Assembly (NCBI GenBank): GCA_902478825.1
Contig: CABSMK010000063.1
Span: 1 to 9,111 of the forward strand
DNA from: an uncultured Collinsella sp.
GTDB taxonomy: Bacteria; Actinomycetota; Coriobacteriia; Coriobacteriales; Coriobacteriaceae
Direction: 5' to 3'
DNA length: 9,111 nt
The notes beneath the pieces were generated by a model. It saw only the letters and a program-made list of their open reading frames with translations, was not told where the DNA came from and did no database searches. The position numbers were made by a program, and so were the translations under genes. This document shows positions 1 through 6,241 of this stretch, piece after piece. The number at the start of each line of letters is the position of its first letter. The first letter of the stretch is position 1.

Positions 1-18
1 GATGTGTATAAGAGACAG
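1..18. other. Nextera/Tn5 mosaic-end adapter remnant (artefact)
   Basis: The first 18 bases are the Tn5 mosaic end used in Nextera libraries (AGATGTGTATAAGAGACAG) lacking only its first A. Translated in two frames it gives the artefact N-termini MCIRDS and MYKRQ, which are well known from contaminated protein databases. It is not genomic sequence. Real sequence starts at about base 19, inside the dipeptidase gene, so the apparent ATG at base 2 is not a start codon. Confidence 0.97.
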
Positions 19-388
19 CTCCAACTCCCGTGCGGTTTGCGGCGTCAAGCGCAACCTTACCGACGACCAGTTCCGTACCATTCGCGACATGGGCGGCATC
101 GTCGGCCTCAACTACTGCAGCGAGTTCCTTTCCAACGACGCAACCGACAAAACCGCCGCAGACGTCACCTTCGACCAGCTGGCGGCACATATCGAGCACT
201 GGCTCGACCTGGGCGGCGAGGACGCCATCGCGCTCGGCGGCGACTGGGACGGTGCCACGGTGCCCGCTTTCCTCTCCGATGCCAGCAAGATGCCCGAATT
301 CCAGAACATGCTCTCCAAGCACTTTGGCAAGACCGTGATGCAAAAGCTCTGCAGCGACAACGCGCTTGCCTTCTTTGAGCGCTATTAA
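19..388 (+). CDS. M19 membrane/renal dipeptidase, C-terminal part only
   Basis: This is the 3' end of a zinc dipeptidase of peptidase family M19, which hydrolyses dipeptides and belongs to the amidohydrolase TIM-barrel fold. About 122 residues remain, ending in TAA. The visible signatures are SNSRAVC followed by RNLTDDQ, the stretch that follows a zinc-binding His in this family, and IALGGDWDGA, the family's G-(S/G)-D-(F/W)-D-G motif. The end LCSDNALAFFERY resembles the usual 'GgNflRvf'-type C-terminus. The 5' two thirds is missing because the sequence begins with adapter, so this is an assembly truncation and not necessarily a broken gene. The cellular location cannot be judged without the N-terminus. 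A perfect hairpin follows the stop. Family assignment is firm; the exact substrate is unknown. Confidence 0.88.
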
Positions 389-404
389 TTTCACATCCCT
401 TGAG

Positions 405-440
405 CGGGCCGGCATGCCGAACGGTCGACATGCCGGCCCG
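405..440. terminator. Perfect 12-bp hairpin after the dipeptidase gene
   Basis: CGGGCCGGCATG (405-416) pairs perfectly with CATGCCGGCCCG (429-440) around a 12-base loop. It starts 17 bases after the dipeptidase stop codon and ends 22 bases before the next start. No T-run follows on the + strand (next bases TCCCC), so it is not a classical intrinsic terminator. It may be a weak or factor-assisted terminator, an mRNA stabiliser or a processing signal. Its position argues against translation starting upstream of 463 in the following gene. Confidence 0.6.
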
Positions 441-462
441 TCCCCAATCCAAAGGACCGCTT

Positions 463-1239
463 TTGACGCAGCAGTTTACGATTTCCGTATCCCGACCGGA
501 TGGGACGCCCATCCCCGTCGTCATTACCAAAAAGCGCGTCAAGAACTTCAACCTACGTGTCACATCGAGCGGTGAGGTCCACGCCAGCGCACCGCTCGGC
601 GCCAGCCGCGAGCGTATCGAAGCGTTTGTGAAGCGCAACAGCGCCTGGATTATCAGCCGACTTGCCCAGCGTGAGCAACGTCAGGCGACAGTGCGAGAGC
701 CGCTCAGTCCCTCGTCCATCATTGCACTTTGGGGCAAGCCCATCACGGTACAGGACGCACTCGATCACAACTTTGCATCACCCGCACCGCGACCCAAGCA
801 GGCCACCTTCGCAAGTTTTATGGGTACCGATGAATCGGACGAAGGCCTACAGGCCAAGCGGCACGCAATCCTCGACGACCTAACGTCCGATGAGCTCCAA
901 GCCCACATCGACCAGCTCTATGCCTCCGAGGTCACCACGGAGCTGCGCGATATGGTGCATGCATACGAAATCGCAATGGGTGTCGCCGTTTCCCGCGTTT
1001 CCGTACGCAGCATGAAGACGCGCTGGGGTTCCTGCACGCCCAAAACCGGCGCCATTCGCATCGCGCGCGAGCTCGCCGCCTACCCCGTCGAATGTCTCGA
1101 CATGGTTGTCGCCCACGAGCTCGTCCACTTGCTCGAGCCAAGCCACAATCAGCGGTTTCACGCCCTGCTCGACACGTACTGCCCCAACAATAGGGCTCTG
1201 TCGCAGCGGCTCAAAAAACCGCCTGCCAACGAGCTGTAG
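463..1239 (+). CDS. YgjP/WlgH-type zinc metallopeptidase-fold protein (DUF45, M48-like)
   Basis: The product is a 258-residue predicted metal-dependent hydrolase of the YgjP-like (DUF45) family. The TTG at 463 is chosen as start because AAAGGA (451-456) lies 6 bases before it. An in-frame TTG at 400 and ATG at 430 lie within or next to the hairpin at 405-440 and have no Shine-Dalgarno site. The N-terminal part KKRVKNFNLRVTSSGEVHASAPLG is the usual YgjP strand region. The C-terminal half carries RWGSCTPKTGAIRIARELA and then the zinc motif HELVH (residues 218-222), followed by EPSHNQRFHALL, whose later His is the likely third ligand. No signal peptide or membrane segment is seen, so it is probably cytosolic. 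Family members are poorly characterised and the substrate is unknown. It converges with folB, with only 6 bases between the stop codons. Confidence 0.87.
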   Translation: MTQQFTISVSRPDGTPIPVVITKKRVKNFNLRVTSSGEVHASAPLGASRERIEAFVKRNSAWIISRLAQREQRQATVREPLSPSSIIALWGKPITVQDALDHNFASPAPRPKQATFASFMGTDESDEGLQAKRHAILDDLTSDELQAHIDQLYASEVTTELRDMVHAYEIAMGVAVSRVSVRSMKTRWGSCTPKTGAIRIARELAAYPVECLDMVVAHELVHLLEPSHNQRFHALLDTYCPNNRALSQRLKKPPANEL

Positions 1240-1245
1240 GGCCGG

Positions 1246-1731
1246 TTAGCGCACGCGCTCGATCTCGACACCGCAACTTGCCAGGGGAAGACCGACGGGT
1301 GCCCAAGGCTTATCGAGCTTAACACGCACGCCAAGCAGCAGGGGGTAACGACGCAGCAGCATCTGGGCTACACCCTCGGCTGCAGCCTCGATAAGCTTAA
1401 ACGTATGCTCGCGCAGATAACCATCGACATCGTGGCACACCGAGCCGTAGTCAATCGAGGCGTCCAGGCTATCGTGCTCCCCCGCTGCACGCAGGTCGGC
1501 ATAGAGCACCAAGGACACAATGAACTTCTGGCCCAGCGCGTTCTCTTCGGGATACACGCCGTGGTTAGCAAAAACCTCAAGTCCTTCAACGGTGATGCGA
1601 TCGGCATGGCGCAGATCGTCATAGCTCACGTGGGGCACCGCCGTTGCGGTGGATATTTCGCCCCTTCCACGGCGAGCGAGCTCGGCACCTTCAGTCTTAG
1701 TTGCATTCTCGGGCAGTTTTTTGTTACTCAT
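1246..1731 (-). CDS. folB: Dihydroneopterin aldolase with N-terminal extension
   Basis: The product is dihydroneopterin aldolase, the folate-pathway enzyme that cleaves 7,8-dihydroneopterin to 6-hydroxymethyl-7,8-dihydropterin and glycolaldehyde in the cytosol. The domain runs from about residue 44 (DRITVEGLEVFANHG) to the end (GVEIERVR). By spacing against the Staphylococcus aureus enzyme, the active-site residues are Glu63 (VYPEEN), Tyr95 (IDYGSV), Glu115 (KLIEAA) and Lys141 (KLDKPWAP), all present. The family core is about 120 residues and this one is 161, because of a roughly 43-residue charged N-terminal extension. AAGGAG, 9 bases before the ATG at 1731, supports that start. It is the last gene of the folE-HD-folB group, 43 bases after the HD gene. 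No terminator is visible before the convergent YgjP gene. Confidence 0.93.
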   Translation of the reverse strand: MSNKKLPENATKTEGAELARRGRGEISTATAVPHVSYDDLRHADRITVEGLEVFANHGVYPEENALGQKFIVSLVLYADLRAAGEHDSLDASIDYGSVCHDVDGYLREHTFKLIEAAAEGVAQMLLRRYPLLLGVRVKLDKPWAPVGLPLASCGVEIERVR

Positions 1732-1774
1732 CGCGATCGTCTCCTTCGTTTAGAACCCCGACCGCGCAAACTAA

Positions 1775-2356
1775 CTACACGCGAATCGACAGGTTCTTTT
1801 TATCATCGCTCCAGTTGCAAGCATTGCGCGCGGGACATGCAAAGCAGGCGCGCGACGCTTTGTCGGCTGCATAGAGCAGGCGCTCAAGCGGTTGGCTGTT
1901 CACGCGCAGCTTTCGATGGCCCAGAATGGCCGTCTTAATGGCTGCGGCATCGGCCGGCTCAAACGCCACGTCATTGGGCATGCCGCCGAGAATCGCATCG
2001 GCGACGCGCTCGCTTGCAACATCATGGGATATACCCGATTCATACTGTTCATCTTTGCCGATATCGTGAAGAAGCGCCGTGGCGTAAATGACCTCGCGGT
2101 CAAATTCGAGCTCTTCCTCGAGATTCTTAATCCACATAATGCGCGCGACATCCAGCAGATGGTCAATACCGTGGCGGCAAAAGATGCGCCCCGATTCCAA
2201 CTGTGCAATGTTGCCCAGGTGCCGCCGGAACAGCCCGTTGGCACAAATGTAATCAATGCGAGGCATGGCGCCAAAAGGAGTCAGGCCCGAAGCCATAAAG
2301 CCGCGACGCGGTGTCCCCTCATCGGTCTTCGATGTAAAGTCGTTGACGACTCTCAT
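1775..2356 (-). CDS. HD-domain phosphohydrolase in the folate cluster
   Basis: The product is a 193-residue HD-superfamily metal-dependent phosphohydrolase. The residues visible are His62 and His66 (RHGIDHLLDVARI), the His97-Asp98 pair (ALLHDIGKDEQ), His111 (SHDVASERV) and the late Asp165 (LYAADKASR), matching the H...HD...D metal site. After the HD domain there is a short cysteine cluster, C171-x2-C174-x5-C180, then NWSDDKKN, which looks like a small metal-binding tail. The start at 2356 lies 2 bases after the folE stop codon and has no good Shine-Dalgarno site, so translation is probably coupled to folE; later ATGs (residues 21 and 31) have no better site. Its position between folE and folB suggests a role in pterin metabolism, possibly removing phosphates from dihydroneopterin triphosphate, but that is inference. 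No membrane segment is seen. Confidence 0.87.
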   Translation of the reverse strand: MRVVNDFTSKTDEGTPRRGFMASGLTPFGAMPRIDYICANGLFRRHLGNIAQLESGRIFCRHGIDHLLDVARIMWIKNLEEELEFDREVIYATALLHDIGKDEQYESGISHDVASERVADAILGGMPNDVAFEPADAAAIKTAILGHRKLRVNSQPLERLLYAADKASRACFACPARNACNWSDDKKNLSIRV

Positions 2357-2358
2357 GG

Positions 2359-2916
2359 TTAGCGGCCCAGCATCCTAAAGAACCGCTCCTCGAGCGCCGA
2401 ATCGGTCTCAAAGACACCGCGGCGAGCGAGCGTCACGGTCTTGGTGCCGGGCTTTTGCACGCCACGCATGGTCATGCACATGTGCTCGGCTTCCATCAGC
2501 ACAATCGCTCCTTGGGGAGCAAGATACTCCATGAGGGCATCGGCAACCTGTGCGCACAGCTGCTCCTGCAGCTGCAGACGACGGGCATAGACCTCAACCG
2601 TGCGAGCAAGCTTAGACAGGCCCGCCACGCGACCGTTAGGGATATAGCCGATCGCAGCCTTGCCATAAAACGGCAGCAGATGGTGTTCGCACAGCGAGTA
2701 AAACGTAATGTCGCGCTCGATAACCAAATCGTTCGAAGCGACGGCAAAAGTTTTGGATAGGTGCTCCTCGGCACTCTGGTCCATACCGCCGGCAATCTCG
2801 CCATACATACGGGCGACGCGTGCCGGAGTCTCCAGCAAGCCCTCACGAGTTGGGTCCTCGCCTATACCTTCAAGCAGCAGCTTAATGGCAGTCTCGACTT
2901 TTTCCTGATCGACCAT
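2359..2916 (-). CDS. folE: GTP cyclohydrolase I
   Basis: The product is GTP cyclohydrolase I (type IA, FolE), which converts GTP to 7,8-dihydroneopterin triphosphate and formate, the first committed step of folate synthesis. The length of 185 residues is normal for the family. The zinc ligands correspond to Cys76 and His79 (SLCEHHLLPF) and Cys147 (EHMCMTMRG). His78 matches the catalytic His next to the ligand. Other family signatures are GYIPNGRVAGLSKLAR, EHM and VQKPGTKTVT. The N-terminus EDPTREGLLETPARVARMY is typical. GTGAGG lies 5 bases before the ATG at 2916. It is the first gene of the folE-HD-folB group and starts 67 bases after the nrdG stop codon, so it may have its own promoter or be read through from nrdG. 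Because Cys76, His79 and Cys147 are present, it is the zinc-dependent type. Confidence 0.97.
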   Translation of the reverse strand: MVDQEKVETAIKLLLEGIGEDPTREGLLETPARVARMYGEIAGGMDQSAEEHLSKTFAVASNDLVIERDITFYSLCEHHLLPFYGKAAIGYIPNGRVAGLSKLARTVEVYARRLQLQEQLCAQVADALMEYLAPQGAIVLMEAEHMCMTMRGVQKPGTKTVTLARRGVFETDSALEERFFRMLGR

Positions 2917-2938
2917 CTGGGCCTCACTTTTTTCGATT

Positions 2939-2952
2939 TAGCGTTCGCGCTA
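2939..2952. promoter_or_regulatory. Small dyad upstream of folE
   Basis: TAGCG-TTCG-CGCTA is a perfect 5-bp inverted repeat with a 4-base loop, 23 bases upstream of the folE start codon in the short nrdG-folE gap. It could be a small operator or an mRNA hairpin next to the ribosome site. I could not place a convincing -35/-10 pair in this gap. The function is unknown. Confidence 0.3.
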
Positions 2953-2983
2953 TGGTACCACGCCGGCACGCAACCTCTGCCAC

Positions 2984-3565
2984 CTACATAGTATGGGTCG
3001 AATAGACCGGATCGTCCCGCCAAAGCTCCACGGCGTCGCAAAGCGCAATGTTCTCACGCTCGGCACGGGCACGCGTGGCGTTCATATCAATCACGCGCTG
3101 ATTGCTCGAGCCCCTAAAGCGCAACGAGATATCGTACAGATCCTGAACGAACGGACCGTCCACCAACATATCGAGGCAGGCGAGAATGCGCTCCGTCGCC
3201 TCGGTATAGTGACGACCGCCCGGCATAAGTTCCTCGAGCACGTCACCGGTAAAACACCAAATGGTCTTCCCCGACCCCACAGGATAAGTGGCACGAACAC
3301 GCTCAATAAAATCAACGAGTCCCGCCTGGTTCTCGGGTTCCATGGGCTCCCCGCCCAGAATCGTCAGGCCATCGATAAAGGGATGGTCGAGACTCTCGAT
3401 GATCTTGTCCTCGACGGTGCGATCAAAGGGCTCGCCCGCAGCAAAATCCCACGCAACAGAGTTAAAGCAGTTCTTGCACCCACGACGGCACCCGCTCACA
3501 AACAGAGAAGTACGAACACCTTCCCCATCAGCAATGTCGAAATACTTAATGTTCGCGTAGTTCAT
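2984..3565 (-). CDS. nrdG: Anaerobic ribonucleoside-triphosphate reductase activating protein (radical SAM)
   Basis: The product is the NrdG activase, a radical S-adenosylmethionine enzyme that installs the glycyl radical on NrdD. It has 193 residues. The 4Fe-4S-binding cysteines are in SGCRRGCKNCFN (Cys26, Cys30, Cys33), the CxxxCxxC motif. ILGGEPMEPEN (GGEP at 71-74) is the SAM-contacting motif. DGPFVQDLYDISLRFRGSSNQRVID is a conserved NrdG C-terminal stretch. An upstream ATG at 3772 would add 69 residues, but that stretch reads through the palindrome at 3581-3664 and is not protein-like. The start at 3565 gives MNYANIKYFDIADGEGVR, the typical NrdG N-terminus, with GGGAG about 9 bases before it. 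It is downstream of nrdD on the same strand, but an unusually long 427-bp gap separates them. Confidence 0.96.
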   Translation of the reverse strand: MNYANIKYFDIADGEGVRTSLFVSGCRRGCKNCFNSVAWDFAAGEPFDRTVEDKIIESLDHPFIDGLTILGGEPMEPENQAGLVDFIERVRATYPVGSGKTIWCFTGDVLEELMPGGRHYTEATERILACLDMLVDGPFVQDLYDISLRFRGSSNQRVIDMNATRARAERENIALCDAVELWRDDPVYSTHTM

Positions 3566-3580
3566 AGGTAACTCTCCCGG

Positions 3581-3664
3581 GAGGCCGGGACATATCATCC
3601 CGTCCTCAAACATTCTCGGCCTGCGGCCTGCGAAACTGCGGGCGGGACGATATGTCCCGGCCTC
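3581..3664. repeat. Palindromic element between nrdD and nrdG
   Basis: A perfect 16-bp inverted repeat (3581-3596 and 3649-3664) continues after one mismatch into about 8 more pairs (3598-3605 with 3640-3647, one G-T). Each arm also holds its own small hairpin, CGGGA/TCCCG on the left and CGGGAC/GTCCCG on the right. The unit is therefore two inverted copies of a 17-bp quasi-palindrome that differ at one base. The 34-base centre contains the near-tandem CCTGCGG CCTGCG. It ends 15 bases upstream of the nrdG start codon. It resembles a REP/BIME-type dispersed repeat or a double operator. No transposase is nearby. Confidence 0.75.
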
Positions 3665-3798
3665 ATGCAAAGGGTAACTCAATGAACGAAGCGAACATCG
3701 AGTATAGGGTTCGAGGTCCAATAAAAACTGTGTTGCAGCCCAACCGCCATCGCAAGCAAAGCGTTGTTGCAAGTCAACTCATTTCCGCTAAGAACTTC

Positions 3799-3828
3799 GA
3801 GGAGTGAGCAGACCGCATGCTGCATCTC
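3799..3828 (+). pseudogene. Possible inverted remnant of an nrdD 3' end
   Basis: Read on the + strand this segment gives E-E-stop-A-D-R-M-L-H-L, against E-E-I-R-D-R-V-L-H-L at the C-terminus of the intact NrdD on the other strand. The match is 22 of 30 bases without gaps, and the last 9 bases (CTGCATCTC) are identical. It sits at exactly the distance from the 35-bp arm at 3843 that the real nrdD end has from the arm at 3981. It therefore looks like a decayed inverted copy of the end of an nrdD gene. Similarity fades further out. A chance match helped by the palindrome cannot be excluded. Confidence 0.35.
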
Positions 3829-4004
3829 AGCTACGTCAACTTGGCTGAGCCGAGAGGGCCGCTTGGGCTTTTGCTCGATATGAGTTCCGCACGCAAAGAA
3901 GGCCACTTAATGTGGCCTTCGTCTTGCGCAGGACTGTCCGAAATAGCGAGCAAATGCCCAAGCGGCCCTCTCGGCTCAGCCCCGGAGCGGTATTAGAGAT
4001 GCAG
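3820..4004. repeat. Long imperfect palindrome at the nrdD 3' end
   Basis: The 35-base arms at 3843-3877 and 3947-3981 are reverse complements with one mismatch. Outside them, after 14 unrelated bases on each side, 9 further bases pair perfectly (3820-3828 with 3996-4004). The outer right part lies inside the nrdD coding end. The centre (3878-3946) contains its own hairpin with terminator character. As RNA from nrdD it could fold into a very stable long hairpin just after the stop codon. It looks like an inverted duplication of the gene end plus its terminator region. Confidence 0.85.
3894..3925 (-). terminator. Terminator-like hairpin after nrdD
   Basis: In the nrdD transcript, GAAGGCCAC pairs with GTGGCCTTC around the loop ATTAA, followed by CTTTGCG, a short weak U-run. 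Flanking CGCAA/TTGCG can extend the stem. It is centred in the long palindrome about 75 bases after the nrdD stop. It is a plausible intrinsic terminator, perhaps leaky, that would separate nrdD from nrdG expression. Confidence 0.6.
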
Positions 4005-6215
4005 TACGCGGTCGCGGATCTCCTCGGTTCGACCCTGGTTCCAGAATTGGGTACCGATGTAGCCGCACGTACGACGGGCGACATTCATCTTCTCCTGATC
4101 GCGGTTGCCGCAGTTGGGGCACTCCCACACCAGTTTGCCATCATCCTCGACAATCTTGATCTCGCCGTCGTAGCCGCACACCTGGCAGTAATCGCTCTTG
4201 GTGTTGAGCTCGGCGTACATGATGTTGTCATAGATGTACTGCATCACGCGAATGACAGCCTTGAGGTTGTCCTGCATGTTGGGAACCTCGACGTAGGAGA
4301 TAGCACCGCCCGGCGAAAGCTGCTGGAACATGCCCTCAAACTTAAGCTTGTCGAAGGCATCGATCTCCTCGGACACGTGGACGTGATAGCTGTTAGTGAT
4401 GTAGCCCTTGTCCGTCACGCCCGGGATAATGCCAAAACGACGCTGCAGGCACTTGGCGAACTTGTAGGTCGTCGACTCCAACGGCGTGCCGTACAGCGAG
4501 AAATCGATGTCGCTCGCAGCCTTCCACTCCGCGCACTTGTCGTTCATGTGCTGCATGACGGCCATGGCAAACGGCGTGCCCTCCTTCTCGGTGTGGCTGT
4601 GACCCGTCATGTACTTGACGCACTCATACAGACCGGCGTAACCCAGGCTGATGGTGGAATAGCCGCCCACGAGCAGTTTGTCGATCGTCTCACCCTTCTT
4701 AAGGCGCGCCAGGGCGCCGTACTGCCAAAGGATCGGCGCGGCATCCGAAAGCGTGCCCATCAGGCGCTCATGGCGGCACAGCAGGGCCCGGTGGCACAGC
4801 TCAAGGCGCTCATCGAAGATCTTCCAGAACTTGTCCATATCCTGGTGCGAGCTCAACGCGACATCGGGCAGGTTAATGGTTACAACACCCTGGTTAAAGC
4901 GACCATAGTACTTAGGCTTGGTCGGGTCATAGTTCAGCGCGTTGGCAACATTGTTAAAGCCGTTGCCCGAGCGATCGGGCGTCAGGAAACTGCGGCAACC
5001 CATGCAGGTGTAGCAATCGCCGTTGCCGGCGCTCTCGCCCTTCGACAGCTTGAGCTCGCGCATCTTCTTCTCGGAGATGTAGTCGGGCACCATGCGCTTG
5101 GCGGTGCACTTGGCAGCCAGCTGGGTCAGGTAGAAGTACGGGGAATTCTCGTGAACGTTATCGTCCTCGAGTACATAGATAAGCTTGGGGAATGCCGGGG
5201 TAATCCACACGCCGGCCTCGTTCTTAACGCCCTCGTAGCGCTGGCGAAGCGTCTCCTCCACAATCATGGCAAGGTCGTGCTTCTCCTGAGGCGTACGGGC
5301 CTCGTTAAGATACATAAAGACCGTCACGAACGGCGCCTGGCCATTCGTGGTCATAAGGGTCACGACCTGATACTGAATCGTCTGGACGCCGCGACGAATC
5401 TCATCGCGCAGGCGATCCTCAACGACCTCGCGAACCTTCTCGGCAGATGCCGAGACACCGAGCTCCTCAAGCTCGCGAGCGACCTCGCCGCGAATCTTCT
5501 GACGGCTCACCTCAACAAAGGGGGCAAGATGGGTCAGCGAGATGGACTGGCCGCCGTACTGGGAAGAAGCAACCTGGGCGATGATCTGCGTCGCGATGTT
5601 GCAAGCGGTCGAGAAGCTGTGCGGCTTCTCGATCAGCGTGCCCGAGATAACAGTGCCGTTCTGGAGCATGTCCTCCAGGTTCACCAGATCGCAGTTGTGC
5701 ATGTGCTGGGCAAAGTAATCCGAATCGTGGAAGTGGATCAGGCCCTCATTATGGGCATCCACGATCTCCTGGGGCAGCAGCACGCGCTGAGTCAGGTCCT
5801 TGGAGATCTCGCCGGCCATGTAGTCGCGCTGAACGGAGTTGACGGTCGGGTTCTTGTTGGAGTTCTCCTGCTTGACCTCTTCGTTATTGCACTCAATCAA
5901 CGACAGGATCTTGTCATCGGTCGTGTTCTTCTGGCGCTTCAGGCTCTGAACATAACGATAGATGATGTAGTGGCGGGCAACCTCGTAGCAGTCGAGACGC
6001 ATGATCTCGTCCTCGACCAAATCCTGGATCTCCTCGACCGAAACGGTGTGTCCGGCATTCTCACATGCCTCGGCAACGTTTTGTGCCGCATAAACCACCT
6101 GACGGTCGGTTAGACGAGAGCTCTCCTCGACCTCCAAGTTTGCGGCGCGGATGGCATTGACGATCTTATCGATGTCAAAGACAACCTCGGTGCCGCTGCG
6201 CTTGATGATCTTCAT
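3993..6215 (-). CDS. nrdD: Anaerobic ribonucleoside-triphosphate reductase (class III)
   Basis: The product is class III ribonucleotide reductase, the oxygen-sensitive glycyl-radical enzyme that makes dNTPs in anaerobes. It has 740 residues with the start at 6215. An N-terminal ATP-cone (about residues 1-92, MKIIKRSGTEVVFDIDKIV...) is the allosteric dATP/ATP site. HMHNCDLVNLEDM holds Cys175, the likely thiyl-radical cysteine, and CYTCMGCRS (401-407) is a conserved cysteine stretch. Near the C-terminus a zinc ribbon has Cys677, Cys680, Cys699 and Cys702, followed by RRTCGYIG with radical-bearing Gly718. The ATG at 6215 is preferred: AAAGAGG lies 7 bases upstream and MKIIKRSG is the family N-terminus. 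An ATG at 6245 would add 10 basic residues and overlaps the stop of an upstream small ORF. It is likely regulated by NrdR through the boxes at 6441-6488. Confidence 0.97.
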   Translation of the reverse strand: MKIIKRSGTEVVFDIDKIVNAIRAANLEVEESSRLTDRQVVYAAQNVAEACENAGHTVSVEEIQDLVEDEIMRLDCYEVARHYIIYRYVQSLKRQKNTTDDKILSLIECNNEEVKQENSNKNPTVNSVQRDYMAGEISKDLTQRVLLPQEIVDAHNEGLIHFHDSDYFAQHMHNCDLVNLEDMLQNGTVISGTLIEKPHSFSTACNIATQIIAQVASSQYGGQSISLTHLAPFVEVSRQKIRGEVARELEELGVSASAEKVREVVEDRLRDEIRRGVQTIQYQVVTLMTTNGQAPFVTVFMYLNEARTPQEKHDLAMIVEETLRQRYEGVKNEAGVWITPAFPKLIYVLEDDNVHENSPYFYLTQLAAKCTAKRMVPDYISEKKMRELKLSKGESAGNGDCYTCMGCRSFLTPDRSGNGFNNVANALNYDPTKPKYYGRFNQGVVTINLPDVALSSHQDMDKFWKIFDERLELCHRALLCRHERLMGTLSDAAPILWQYGALARLKKGETIDKLLVGGYSTISLGYAGLYECVKYMTGHSHTEKEGTPFAMAVMQHMNDKCAEWKAASDIDFSLYGTPLESTTYKFAKCLQRRFGIIPGVTDKGYITNSYHVHVSEEIDAFDKLKFEGMFQQLSPGGAISYVEVPNMQDNLKAVIRVMQYIYDNIMYAELNTKSDYCQVCGYDGEIKIVEDDGKLVWECPNCGNRDQEKMNVARRTCGYIGTQFWNQGRTEEIRDRVLHL

Positions 6216-6241
6216 CCTCTTGCCTCTTTCGCCTCGTAGTC

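Noticed and set aside
3566..3772. N-terminal extension of NrdG to an ATG at 3772
   Set aside because: It reads through the palindromic repeat and lacks NrdG-like sequence. The start at 3565 gives the family N-terminus with a ribosome site.
3679..3906. A 75-codon frame on the - strand (MAFFACGTHIEQ...) similar to the start of the antisense frame at 3912
   Set aside because: The similarity between the two peptides comes from the palindrome itself. There is no Shine-Dalgarno site and the frame lies in the repeat.
3912..6113. A 733-codon open frame on the + strand opposite nrdD
   Set aside because: It is a codon-bias mirror of nrdD, whose frame has complete family motifs. The antisense protein is low-complexity Val/Leu/Ala/His with no recognisable domain.
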